A stretch of DNA of 14,470 nucleotides from Polyangiaceae bacterium (GTDB lineage Bacteria > Myxococcota_A > Polyangia > Polyangiales > Polyangiaceae). Below are positions 5,432 to 12,387 of the stretch, piece after piece (positions within the stretch are counted from its first letter, which is position 1; each line of letters opens with the position of its first letter). Made by a program: the position numbers and the translations under genes. The notes beneath the pieces are model-generated. The model saw only the letters and a program-made list of their open reading frames with translations. It searched no databases and was not told the origin of the DNA. The stretch is from positions 1 to 14,470 of the forward strand of contig JAICXU010000018.1 of the NCBI GenBank assembly GCA_025934595.1, read 5' to 3'.

Positions 5432-7518
5432 GCCTGCGCGCGTTCGTCGGTTTCTTCGTGTCTCTCGTCGTGCTCATCGTGGCTTGTCGCGACGCGCGCG
5501 CGGATTCGGCGGCGCGCGGAAAAATCGTGCTGTCGGGCGGCGGCGGCAGCGCGCTCGTCCTCACGCCGCAAGAAGGCGTTTTTCGCGGCGAAATGACGAT
5601 CACGAACGCCGGCGACGATCCGCTGCTCGTTTCGCGCGTGGCTCCGCGCGGTGACGAGAACGACGTTCGCTCGCCGCCGAAGCTCACGGCCAAGTTCACG
5701 GAGGGCGATGCGACGAGCGCGAGCATCGCGCCGCACGCGTCGAAGAAGGTGGCGGTCGTGTGGGCGCCCGCGCACGAGACGAGCATGAAGCAGCTCTGGG
5801 GACAGATCGTCGTCACGTCCACCGACGACGCGGCGGGCGAAGTGGCGATGGGCGTGCACGCGCAAGCACCGTCCGCCGTTCCCCTCCTCTCCGAGCATCT
5901 GCTCTCGTGGATTTTGTTTCTGCCCATCGCGGGGGCCGCGCTCATCCTGCTCCTTCATCTCCTGCGCGCCGGAACCGACGACGTCGTGCAGAAGATCGCG
6001 CTCGGAGTCAGCGGTGCGAGCACCGTGCTTTCGTTCTGGCTCTTTCGCGCGTTCGATTCCGGCATCACGCGCGCCGACGGCAACGACGGCTTCCAATTCA
6101 TCGAGCGCGCGTCGTGGATTCGTTCGGTGCACGTGGAATATTTCGTCGGCGTCGACGGCCTCAGCGTCGCGATGGTCCTCGTCGCGTCGGTCGTGTCGTT
6201 CGTCGGCATCGTCGCGAGCATCGGCGCGGGCACGCGAAAAAAGGCTTATTTTGCCGGCTTTTTGTTGCTCTCGGCGAGCATCACCGGGCTCTTCGTCTCG
6301 CTCGACCTCGTTCTCTTCTTCGCGTTCTGGTGTGCATTCTTCGCGGCCGCGTACCGGCTCGTGGCATCGCGCGGAGAGGCCGCGGAGATCGCAGCATCGA
6401 AGCTCGGCCTCGTTGGTCTCGTGTCGAGCGCGCTGCTCCTCGTCGCGATCTCGGGTCTCTACGAGCACTCGCAGCGCACGTTCGCCGTCGACGGAACCGC
6501 CATCGCGCATTCGTTCGCGATTCCGGAATTGATGCATGTATCTTACAATGATCCCGCGGCCACTCTCTTGGGCTTTTCGCTCGTCAAGACGTTGTGGGTC
6601 ACGCTCTTCGTGCCGTTCATGTTGCTCGCGGCCGTGGCGCCGCTTCATACGTGGCTCGTCGATACCGCCTCGGAGTCCTCTGGCCCGCTCGGTGCGATGC
6701 TCGGCGCTGTCGCGGTCGAAGTCGGCATCTACGGAATGATGCGACTCTGCTTCGGAGTGCTTCCCGAAGCGACGCGGTGGGCGGCGGGAGCGATCGTCGG
6801 GCTCGGCGCAGCGAGCGTCATCTACGGCGCCCTGTGCGCGTTTGCGCAAACGGATTTGAAAAAATTCATCGCCTACGCGACCGTCAGCCATGCAGGCATA
6901 GCCCTTCTCGGCATCGGCTCGCTCACGCCCGAAGGGATCGCCGGCGCATGCATCGAGATGTGCGCGCACGCGGCGGCGGGCTCGGTTCTTTTTCTGGCCG
7001 TCGCGGCCGTCGAAGAGCGTGCTCACACGAGGCGATGGGGCGAGCTCTCGGGCGTAGCGAAACAAATGCCGATGCTCGGGGGAGCGCTCGTGCTCTCGCT
7101 TGCAGCTTCGTTCGGCGTTCCGGGGCTCGTCGGATTTTGGGGAGAGTGTCTGGCGACGATCGGCGCATATCCGGCGCATCGCGTGGCGGCCACGGTGGCG
7201 GCGTTCGGTTTCGCGCTCGTCGCGGCGGCACACGTGCGCATCTTGGACGCGGTCGGATTCGGAAAGCTCGATGAATCCTGGCAAAAAAGCCCCTATTTGG
7301 AGCCGTTCGGCGGAAAGTTTCCCGACGTGACGACACGAGAGCTCGTCGCAATCGGCCCGCTCGTGATCCTCGTCGTGCTGCTCGGCCTCTGGCCGGCGCC
7401 GGTGCTCACGACCGTTTCGGGCGCGGTGAGAGACACCGCAGCATTGGTAAATCCGCCCGGTCCCGATCAAGTCGCCGCGAGCTCCTCGCAATCACGCGGT
7501 GCTCTCGCGCTTCGTTGA
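5428..7518 (+). CDS. NuoM-like membrane protein with N-terminal Ig-like domain
   Basis: 696 residues against about 500 for ordinary NuoM. A signal-like hydrophobic stretch (residues 5-25, ending near ARA) is followed by a beta domain (31-148) resembling ASPM/HYDIN-type Ig folds: GEMTITNAGDDPLLV, then an APHASKKVAVVWAP strand pair and GQIVVTSTDD. From 155 on it follows NuoM (compared from memory): LLSWILFLPIAGAALILLL, GFQFIERASWI (221-231), YFVGVDGLSVAMVL, FVSLDLVLFFAFW (289-301), PLHTWLVD (405-412), AQTDLKKFIAYATVSHAGI (473-491), and ASFGVPGLVGFWGE (560-573). The Glu after FFxFW is Cys302, the helix-7 Lys is hydrophobic, and the helix-8 Lys is Glu431; His488, His514 and Glu573 are kept. It overlaps the NuoL-like gene by 4 bases, so the two are surely co-transcribed. 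It may be a repurposed subunit rather than a standard antiporter. Confidence 0.88.
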   Translation: MSLRAFVGFFVSLVVLIVACRDARADSAARGKIVLSGGGGSALVLTPQEGVFRGEMTITNAGDDPLLVSRVAPRGDENDVRSPPKLTAKFTEGDATSASIAPHASKKVAVVWAPAHETSMKQLWGQIVVTSTDDAAGEVAMGVHAQAPSAVPLLSEHLLSWILFLPIAGAALILLLHLLRAGTDDVVQKIALGVSGASTVLSFWLFRAFDSGITRADGNDGFQFIERASWIRSVHVEYFVGVDGLSVAMVLVASVVSFVGIVASIGAGTRKKAYFAGFLLLSASITGLFVSLDLVLFFAFWCAFFAAAYRLVASRGEAAEIAASKLGLVGLVSSALLLVAISGLYEHSQRTFAVDGTAIAHSFAIPELMHVSYNDPAATLLGFSLVKTLWVTLFVPFMLLAAVAPLHTWLVDTASESSGPLGAMLGAVAVEVGIYGMMRLCFGVLPEATRWAAGAIVGLGAASVIYGALCAFAQTDLKKFIAYATVSHAGIALLGIGSLTPEGIAGACIEMCAHAAAGSVLFLAVAAVEERAHTRRWGELSGVAKQMPMLGGALVLSLAASFGVPGLVGFWGECLATIGAYPAHRVAATVAAFGFALVAAAHVRILDAVGFGKLDESWQKSPYLEPFGGKFPDVTTRELVAIGPLVILVVLLGLWPAPVLTTVSGAVRDTAALVNPPGPDQVAASSSQSRGALALR

Positions 7519-7689
7519 AGGCATGCTTCGCGCGTTACGCGTTCGGAGTTTCGCGGAGCCCGAAGACGCGCACCGCCTCCGGGGCTGCGAGCAACTCGGC
7601 GTCGGCTCACACGTTCGCGCCAGCGCCATGACGCGCGCCTCAGCGAGAGCCACGCGACGTCAGCCATCGCCAACCGCCACGGACCGCGA
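7519..7689. other. Convergent intergenic gap, no clear terminator
   Basis: This gap separates the stop of the NuoM-like gene from the stop of atpG. It is GC-rich and I see no gene. A small near-palindrome, CGCG-TTA-CGCG (7531-7541), and weak longer repeats (AGCCC/GGGCT) are present, but no T-tract on either strand follows a stable hairpin. Termination here may rely on Rho or on structures I cannot score. Confidence 0.5.
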
Positions 7690-8604
7690 CTACTCCTTCA
7701 GCGCTTCCGCGCCGCCGATGATCTCCATGAGCTCTTTCGTGATCGCCGCTTGCCGCGCGCGGTTGTAGAGCAGCGTGAATCTATCGATGGCGTCTTTGGC
7801 GTTGCGCGTCGCCGAGTCCATCGCCGTCATTTGGGCGCCGAAGAATCCGGCTTGCGTCTCGAGCAGAGCGCGGAAGATCGAAATCTCGACGTACATCGGC
7901 ACGAGGCGTTCGAGCAGCGCGTGCGGGTTCGGCTCGAAAATGAACTCGGACTTCGCCGTTTCGCGCGCCTTGTCGTCGTCGATGGCGGGAGGCTTCGGCA
8001 GCGGCAAGAGCCTTTCGACGGTCGGCTTCTGCGTGATCGGGCTCTTGAACTCGTTGTAGGCGAGGTAGACCGCATCGAACTCGCCCTTGTGAAATCGGCT
8101 CACGAGCCACGACGAAACCGTGCGCGATTTCGCGAGATCGAGGCCGTCGTACATGCGCGGGAAGTCTTGCGCGATCTCGCCGCCGCGACGCTGGAGATAC
8201 TCGCGACCTTTGCGACCGGCAGTGGCGAAACGAACCGTCGCGTCGCCTTCGGCAATCTTCGCCTGCCATGCTTGGAACGTCGCCTTGCTCACGTTCGTGT
8301 TGAAGCCGCCGCAGAGGCCGCGGTCGGCCGTCATCAAGAGAAAGAGGACGTTCTTCTCCGGGCGCTCGGCGAGCAGCGGATGCAGCTCGTTTCCGCTCTC
8401 GCTTTCGTCGCCGCCTTGTCGCAAGGAATCGGCGACGCTCTGCAAGATCTCCTGCGTTTTGATCGCGTAAGGACGAAGCGAGACGATGCGCTGCTGCGCG
8501 CGATTGAGGCGCGCGCCGGCGACCATCTTCATGGCTTTGGTGATCTTGAGCGTCGACTTCACGCTCGAGATTCGCTTGCGGATCGCTTTGAGCGAAGCGG
8601 GCAC
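7690..8604 (-). CDS. atpG: ATP synthase F1 subunit gamma
   Basis: Gamma is the central rotor shaft of F1, coupling ring rotation to catalysis in the alpha/beta hexamer. The 304-residue product has the typical N-terminal helix (IRKRISSVKSTLKITKAMKM, residues 8-27), the DRGLCGGFN block (94-102), and the family C-terminal helix (TAMDSATRNAKDAID, then YNRARQAAITKELMEIIGGA, 280-299). Length is slightly above the usual 285-295. Start is GTG at 8604, just three bases after the atpA stop; GAGGAG (8611-8616) inside the end of atpA sits 6 bases upstream, so translation is probably coupled. It is the last gene of the operon: no atpD or atpC follows, and the next gene is convergent. Confidence 0.97.
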   Translation of the reverse strand: MPASLKAIRKRISSVKSTLKITKAMKMVAGARLNRAQQRIVSLRPYAIKTQEILQSVADSLRQGGDESESGNELHPLLAERPEKNVLFLLMTADRGLCGGFNTNVSKATFQAWQAKIAEGDATVRFATAGRKGREYLQRRGGEIAQDFPRMYDGLDLAKSRTVSSWLVSRFHKGEFDAVYLAYNEFKSPITQKPTVERLLPLPKPPAIDDDKARETAKSEFIFEPNPHALLERLVPMYVEISIFRALLETQAGFFGAQMTAMDSATRNAKDAIDRFTLLYNRARQAAITKELMEIIGGAEALKE

Positions 8605-8607
8605 GGC

Positions 8608-10374
8608 CTACTCCTCTTCTTCTTCCTCTTGTTCAGGAACGGCTTCCTCGGCGGCCGGCTTCTTCTTCGCAGGCTTCGCCGGCTTCTTGTCGGCTTTGGC
8701 GGATACCTTGCCGTTCTCCGTCGAGTCGCCTTTGCCGAATGCCTTCGTGAAGGTGTCGAGCGCCTTCTTCAAGGTCGCTTCGAGATCTTTGTCGATCACT
8801 TTCTTCGTCTTGATCGTCTCGAGGATGTCCTTGTGCTTGCCCTCGAGGTACGCGAAGAGCTCCTTTTCGTACGCGGCGAGCTTGCCCGTCGGCAAACCGT
8901 CGACGTAGCCCTTCGTGGCGGCGTAAATGATGACGACCTGTTTCTCGACCGGGAGCGGCACGTACTGGCCTTGTTTCAAGATCTCGACGAGACGCGCGCC
9001 GCGCTCGAGCATGTCGCGCGTGACTTTGTCGAGGTCGCTCGCGAACTGCGAAAAGGCCTGTTTTTCTCGGTATTGCGCGAGATCGAGCTTCAGCGTGCCG
9101 GCGACCGACTTCATCGCCTTGATCTGCGCGTTGCCGCCGACGCGGCTGACCGAGATACCGACGTTGATGGCGGGACGAACGCCCGAGTAGAAGAGATCCG
9201 ACTCCAAGAAGATCTGGCCGTCGGTGATGGAGATGACGTTCGTCGGAATGTACGCGGAGACGTCGCCACCTTGCGTCTCGATAATCGGAAGCGCGGTGAG
9301 CGAGCCGCCCGAGTGCGGATTCTTGAGAACCTCGTAGCCGGCTCCCTTCTCCTTCGCGTCTTTCTCGGCCTCGTGCTTGCCCTCTTCCATGCGGTGCACT
9401 TTCGCGCTGCCGATCTTGCTCCACTCGGTCGTGCCCTTCGGAACCGCGGCGTACTCTTCCGCCATTTTCGCGGCGCGTTCGAGGAGGCGTGAGTGGATGT
9501 AGAAGACGTCTCCCGGATACGCCTCGCGTCCCGGCGGACGGCGGAGAAGAAGCGAGAGCTGGCGGTAGGCGACGGCTTGCTTCGAGAGGTCGTCGTAGAT
9601 GCAGAGCGCGTGACGGCCGGTGTCGCGGAAATACTCGGCCATCGTGACACCCGTGTAGGGTGCAATGAATTGCAGCGGCGCGGATTCGCTCGCCCCCGCC
9701 GTGACGACGGTCGTGTATTCCATCGCGCCGAATTGCGTGAGCTTGTCGACGACGCTCGCGACCGTGGACTGCTTCTGTCCGATCGCGATGTAGAAGCAGT
9801 AAACGTTCTGGCCTTTTTGATTCAGGATCGTGTCGAGCGCGACAGCGGTCTTGCCGACTTGGCGGTCGCCGATGATGAGCTCGCGCTGGCCGCGCCCGAT
9901 CGGGACCATCGCGTCGATGGCCTTGATGCCGGTCTGCAAAGGCTCTTTGACGGGCTGGCGCTGCAAGATTCCGGGCGCTTTCAATTCGACGCGGCGCTTC
10001 TCTTTCGCGTCGAGCGGACCTTTGCCGTCGACCGGTTGTCCGAGCGCGTTCACGACGCGTCCGACGAGCGACTCGCCGACTTGCACTTCCATGATGCGGC
10101 CGGTGCGCTTGACGATCGCGCCTTCTTTGATCGCGGCCGTGTCGCCGAAGAGGGCGGCGCCGACGTTGTCCGATTCGAGGTTCAAGACGAGGCCCATCAA
10201 GTTGCCCGGGAACTCGAGCAGCTCGCCGGCCATCGCGCCTTCGAGGCCGTACACGCGCGCGATGCCGTCGCCGACGCTGAGCACGGTGCCCGTCTCCATC
10301 GTGAGAGCGGCCTTCTCGTAGTCCTGGATCTGCTTCTTGATGATCTGCGAGATTTCTTCGGCGCGGAGCTGCAT
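8608..10374 (-). CDS. atpA: ATP synthase F1 subunit alpha, with insertion and charged tail
   Basis: Alpha holds the non-catalytic nucleotide sites and contributes the arginine finger to the beta catalytic sites. The 588-residue product shows Walker A GDRQVGKT (169-176), Walker B LCIYDDLSKQAVAYR (257-271), and the arginine finger VSRVGG (Arg411). It also has the TALPIIETQGGDVSAYIPTN region (360-379). It is about 80 residues longer than usual for two reasons. An insertion of about 40 mostly charged residues (about 309-354, including EEGKHEAEKDAKEKG) splits the normally continuous ERAAK...GGSLTALP segment, and a tail (about 549-588) is Lys/Pro/Ala-rich and ends in a run of Glu. ATG 10374 matches the family N-terminus (MQLRAEEISQIIKKQI). 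It lies 78 bases after atpH and only a weak GAGA precedes it. Confidence 0.97.
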   Translation of the reverse strand: MQLRAEEISQIIKKQIQDYEKAALTMETGTVLSVGDGIARVYGLEGAMAGELLEFPGNLMGLVLNLESDNVGAALFGDTAAIKEGAIVKRTGRIMEVQVGESLVGRVVNALGQPVDGKGPLDAKEKRRVELKAPGILQRQPVKEPLQTGIKAIDAMVPIGRGQRELIIGDRQVGKTAVALDTILNQKGQNVYCFYIAIGQKQSTVASVVDKLTQFGAMEYTTVVTAGASESAPLQFIAPYTGVTMAEYFRDTGRHALCIYDDLSKQAVAYRQLSLLLRRPPGREAYPGDVFYIHSRLLERAAKMAEEYAAVPKGTTEWSKIGSAKVHRMEEGKHEAEKDAKEKGAGYEVLKNPHSGGSLTALPIIETQGGDVSAYIPTNVISITDGQIFLESDLFYSGVRPAINVGISVSRVGGNAQIKAMKSVAGTLKLDLAQYREKQAFSQFASDLDKVTRDMLERGARLVEILKQGQYVPLPVEKQVVIIYAATKGYVDGLPTGKLAAYEKELFAYLEGKHKDILETIKTKKVIDKDLEATLKKALDTFTKAFGKGDSTENGKVSAKADKKPAKPAKKKPAAEEAVPEQEEEEEE

Positions 10375-10402
10375 GATTTTTTTCTCTGTCTTTGGTTATG
10401 TA

Positions 10403-10420
10403 GCGCGCAGGCTGGCGCGC
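10403..10420. repeat. GC hairpin in the atpH-atpA gap
   Basis: GCGCGC (10403-10408) and GCGCGC (10415-10420) can form a 6-bp all-GC stem with a 6-base loop. It sits in the only sizeable gap between structural genes of the atp operon, upstream of atpA. No T-run follows on the minus strand, so it is not a standard terminator. It may influence mRNA stability or processing between atpH and atpA. Confidence 0.4.
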
Positions 10421-10452
10421 GTTCTGAGTGGCGGTGAAGCTTCGAAGTTTCT

Positions 10453-10995
10453 TTAGCCCCCGAGGAGGGAGCCTTTCATTTCCGAGAGGCGCGCGCGAAG
10501 CGAGCCGTCGTACACGGTGTCGCCGATGCGCGCGACGACGCCCGCGATGATCGATTCGTCTTGGCGCTTCTCGAGGACGACTTGCTTGCCGGTCATCTTT
10601 TCGAGCTGCGCTTGCAGGCGCGCGTAATACGCGTCGCTGAGCGGCGCGGCGGTCGTGACCTCGGCGCGTACGACGCCGCGGCGGAGATCGTTCATCTCGC
10701 GAACGAGCTGCGCGACGCTGGGAAGAATGCGCGTGCGGCGGCGGTCGGCCATGAAGAGGAGCGTGTTCCTGACGACCGGCGAGAGCCCGAGCTGCGCGGC
10801 GAGATCTTCGAGCACGGCACGTTTCGCGGCATGTGCGACGAGCGGATTTTCGAGCGCGTTGCGGAGATCCGCGCTCGACTCGAACGCGCTCGCGAGGCCG
10901 TTCATGTCGTTCACGATTGCATCGAGCGATCCCGTTTCGACGCCGATGTCGACGAGTGCTTTCGCGTAACGACGTGCGATGTGCGGCGCGATCAA
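10453..10995 (-). CDS. atpH: ATP synthase F1 subunit delta
   Basis: Delta sits on top of F1 and ties it to the b/b' peripheral stalk. The 180-residue product has the typical length and the family pattern: N-terminal IARRYAKALVDI (residues 6-17), ENPLVAHAAKRAVLEDL (49-65), NTLLFMADRRRTRILP (77-92), and the C-terminal IIAGVVARIGDTVYDGSLRA (149-168). The start is an unusual TTG at 10995. It overlaps the atpF stop (TTGA) and is preceded 6 bases upstream by GGAGG (11002-11006), which fits the conserved beginning of the protein. Translation is therefore probably coupled to atpF. Confidence 0.95.
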   Translation of the reverse strand: MIAPHIARRYAKALVDIGVETGSLDAIVNDMNGLASAFESSADLRNALENPLVAHAAKRAVLEDLAAQLGLSPVVRNTLLFMADRRRTRILPSVAQLVREMNDLRRGVVRAEVTTAAPLSDAYYARLQAQLEKMTGKQVVLEKRQDESIIAGVVARIGDTVYDGSLRARLSEMKGSLLGG

Positions 10996-11753
10996 GCGGC
11001 ACCTCCCGGCGGATTCGTCGTTCCGGGGCCAGCGGGCGGCGCGAGGCTCGGTCCCGATTTCTTCCCGAGCTGCGCGAGGAAGTCCTCCGCCAATCGCTCG
11101 TGATCCTCCGGCAAAACACGCTGTTTCAGGAGATCCTCGGCTTCTTTGACCGCGAGCTCGATCGTCTCTTTCACGAGGTCTTCGTGCGCCTGCCGGCTCT
11201 CTTGCTCGAGCAGCGACTTGGCGTCGCGTTCCATGCGCGCCGCTTTTTCCTGCGCGTCACGGACGATGCGCTCTTTGTCGGCCTTGCCCGCCGCGACGAG
11301 CGCTTGCTTCGCGCCCTCGAGCTCTTGATCGAGGCCTTCGAGCTTCGCCTGGTATTTCTTCGCGCGCTGCTTCGCCTCTTTCTTCATCTTCTGCGCTTCT
11401 TCGATGTCTTTCGCGATCGAAGCGCGACGCTCTTTCAGCGCGACTCCCAGCGGCTTCTTACCGAGCCACGTGTAGAGGATGATCAGAAGGCCGAAGTTGA
11501 AGACGTACGCGATGTACGGGATCTGCGTTTTGTTGTCGGTGTCGAACCAGTTGATGGGCAGCGGGCCGTGCTCTTCGTTTTCCTCGGCCTGCTCCTTCGC
11601 CGACGCGGTGTTCGGAACCTCGCCGTTCTTGATCGCGCCGGGGTGCTCGCTTTCCGGCTGCGCGAACGCGACGCGCGGGCCAGCCGCGACGAGGAAGACC
11701 GTCGCGAGCATCACGATTGCCTGCAGCCCCTTCTTCACGAACCGCATCTTCAT
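10992..11753 (-). CDS. atpF: ATP synthase F0 subunit b, with N-terminal signal-like segment
   Basis: Subunit b forms the peripheral stalk that holds the alpha/beta stator to the membrane. The 253-residue product is much longer than the roughly 156-residue E. coli b. It opens with a signal-like segment: basic MKMRFVKKG, a hydrophobic core to about residue 25, and a cleavage-like AFA-Q at 29-32. An acidic, polar linker follows (33-75), then the expected membrane helix (about 80-98, YIAYVFNFGLLIILYTWLG). A long charged coiled coil (about 105-212) and a Pro/Gly-rich end complete it. ATG 11753 overlaps the atpF' stop (ATGA), with GAGG about 10 bases upstream. A second Met two codons on (11747) is an alternative start. 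Whether the leader is cleaved or forms a second helix cannot be told from sequence. Confidence 0.93.
   Translation of the reverse strand: MKMRFVKKGLQAIVMLATVFLVAAGPRVAFAQPESEHPGAIKNGEVPNTASAKEQAEENEEHGPLPINWFDTDNKTQIPYIAYVFNFGLLIILYTWLGKKPLGVALKERRASIAKDIEEAQKMKKEAKQRAKKYQAKLEGLDQELEGAKQALVAAGKADKERIVRDAQEKAARMERDAKSLLEQESRQAHEDLVKETIELAVKEAEDLLKQRVLPEDHERLAEDFLAQLGKKSGPSLAPPAGPGTTNPPGGAA
11002..11006 (-). promoter_or_regulatory. Ribosome binding site deciding the TTG start of atpH
   Basis: GGAGG on the minus strand lies 6 bases before TTG 10995 and inside the 3' end of atpF. It supports the rare TTG initiator over any downstream ATG or GTG. Confidence 0.75.
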
Positions 11754-12247
11754 GAGCTTCGCACCTCGCGGCCGAGCGCTCGCGTGGCGAGGTCGGCGGC
11801 CAACGTCTTCACTTGCGGTCCGAGCTCCGAGCGCACGCGCGTGACGTCGCCCGCGGTCGCTTTGCGCCCCTCTTCGAGCGCTTTCGTGGTGCTCGCGCGA
11901 ACGCCGGTGAGGATGTCGTTCTCGGATTTCTGACCTTCGGCGCGAAGCTTCTCGCGCTCGGCGCCTGCCGCCGCGCGGGCTTTCGCCATCGCGCTCTCGT
12001 ATTTCGCGAGCGCCTGCGCGGACGCTTCGTCGGTCTTGCGGGCGTCGAGCTTCGCGCCTTCGATGCGCTTCTCGCGTTCGGCGAAGAGCTTGAGCATCGG
12101 GTCGAAGAGGATCGGCTTCAGCGCGATGCAGAGGACGGTGAAGACCACCATCTCGACGAGCAAGGTCGCGTCGAAGTCGACGTTGACCGCGCCTTCTTTC
12201 AAGGCGGACATGCTCGCATCCCATTGCATCATCGTCGCAAGTGACAT
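11750..12247 (-). CDS. atpF': ATP synthase F0 subunit b'
   Basis: b' pairs with b to make a heterodimeric peripheral stalk, as in photosynthetic bacteria and several deltaproteobacterial lineages. The 165-residue product has the b' signature near its N-terminus (VDFDATLLVEMVVFTVLCIA, residues 23-42, then ILFDPMLKLFAERE). One membrane helix is followed by an Ala/Lys/Glu-rich coiled coil to about residue 130. Start: ATG 12247 is chosen because GAGG lies 4 bases upstream; an in-frame TTG at 12271 and the Met-Met pair a few codons downstream are alternatives. It is the first recognisable gene of the operon and overlaps atpF by 4 bases. No atpI, atpB or atpE lies upstream. Confidence 0.92.
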   Translation of the reverse strand: MSLATMMQWDASMSALKEGAVNVDFDATLLVEMVVFTVLCIALKPILFDPMLKLFAEREKRIEGAKLDARKTDEASAQALAKYESAMAKARAAAGAEREKLRAEGQKSENDILTGVRASTTKALEEGRKATAGDVTRVRSELGPQVKTLAADLATRALGREVRSS

Positions 12248-12305
12248 AGGCCCTCGAAAGCGTCTCTTCAAGCGCGCAGACTTGCCGCGCGTCTAGAGTC
12301 AATGA

Positions 12306-12328
12306 CCCGGGATTCTTGGGTTCCCGGG
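12306..12328. repeat. Inverted repeat upstream of the atp operon
   Basis: CCCGGGA (12306-12312) and TCCCGGG (12322-12328) form a perfect 7-bp stem with a 9-base loop. It lies 59 bases upstream of the atpF' start and downstream of the HTH gene stop. No T-run follows on either strand. It could be a 5'-leader hairpin, a Rho-independent-like barrier between the HTH gene and the operon, or an operator. Confidence 0.45.
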
Positions 12329-12373
12329 CGAAATCTAGGCCCGCGCGAGTACCATTCTCAGCCGTGGAAGTCC

Positions 12374-12387
12374 AGCGGCGCGCCGCT
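12374..12387. repeat. Perfect 14-bp palindrome at the HTH gene stop codon
   Basis: AGCGGCGCGCCGCT is identical to its own reverse complement. Its right end overlaps the TAG stop of the HTH gene (12386-12388 on the plus strand). As RNA it can fold with a 5-bp stem and a CGCG loop; as DNA it could be a dimer binding site. High GC raises the chance of such palindromes arising at random. Confidence 0.5.

Noticed and set aside
5338..7491. Very long open frame (about 717 codons) on the minus strand opposite the NuoM-like gene
   Set aside because: The product is dominated by Arg, Glu, Asp and His without domains, which is typical of the antisense frame of GC-rich coding DNA. The plus strand has clear NuoM similarity.
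1381..7518. Ordinary complex I, Mrp antiporter or membrane hydrogenase operon
   Set aside because: Partner subunits are missing, soluble domains are fused to all three proteins, and key charged residues are lost.
7750..9492. Long plus-strand open frame (about 580 codons) opposite atpG and atpA
   Set aside because: It is the antisense shadow of two unmistakable ATP synthase genes. It is Arg/Leu-rich with no recognisable motif.
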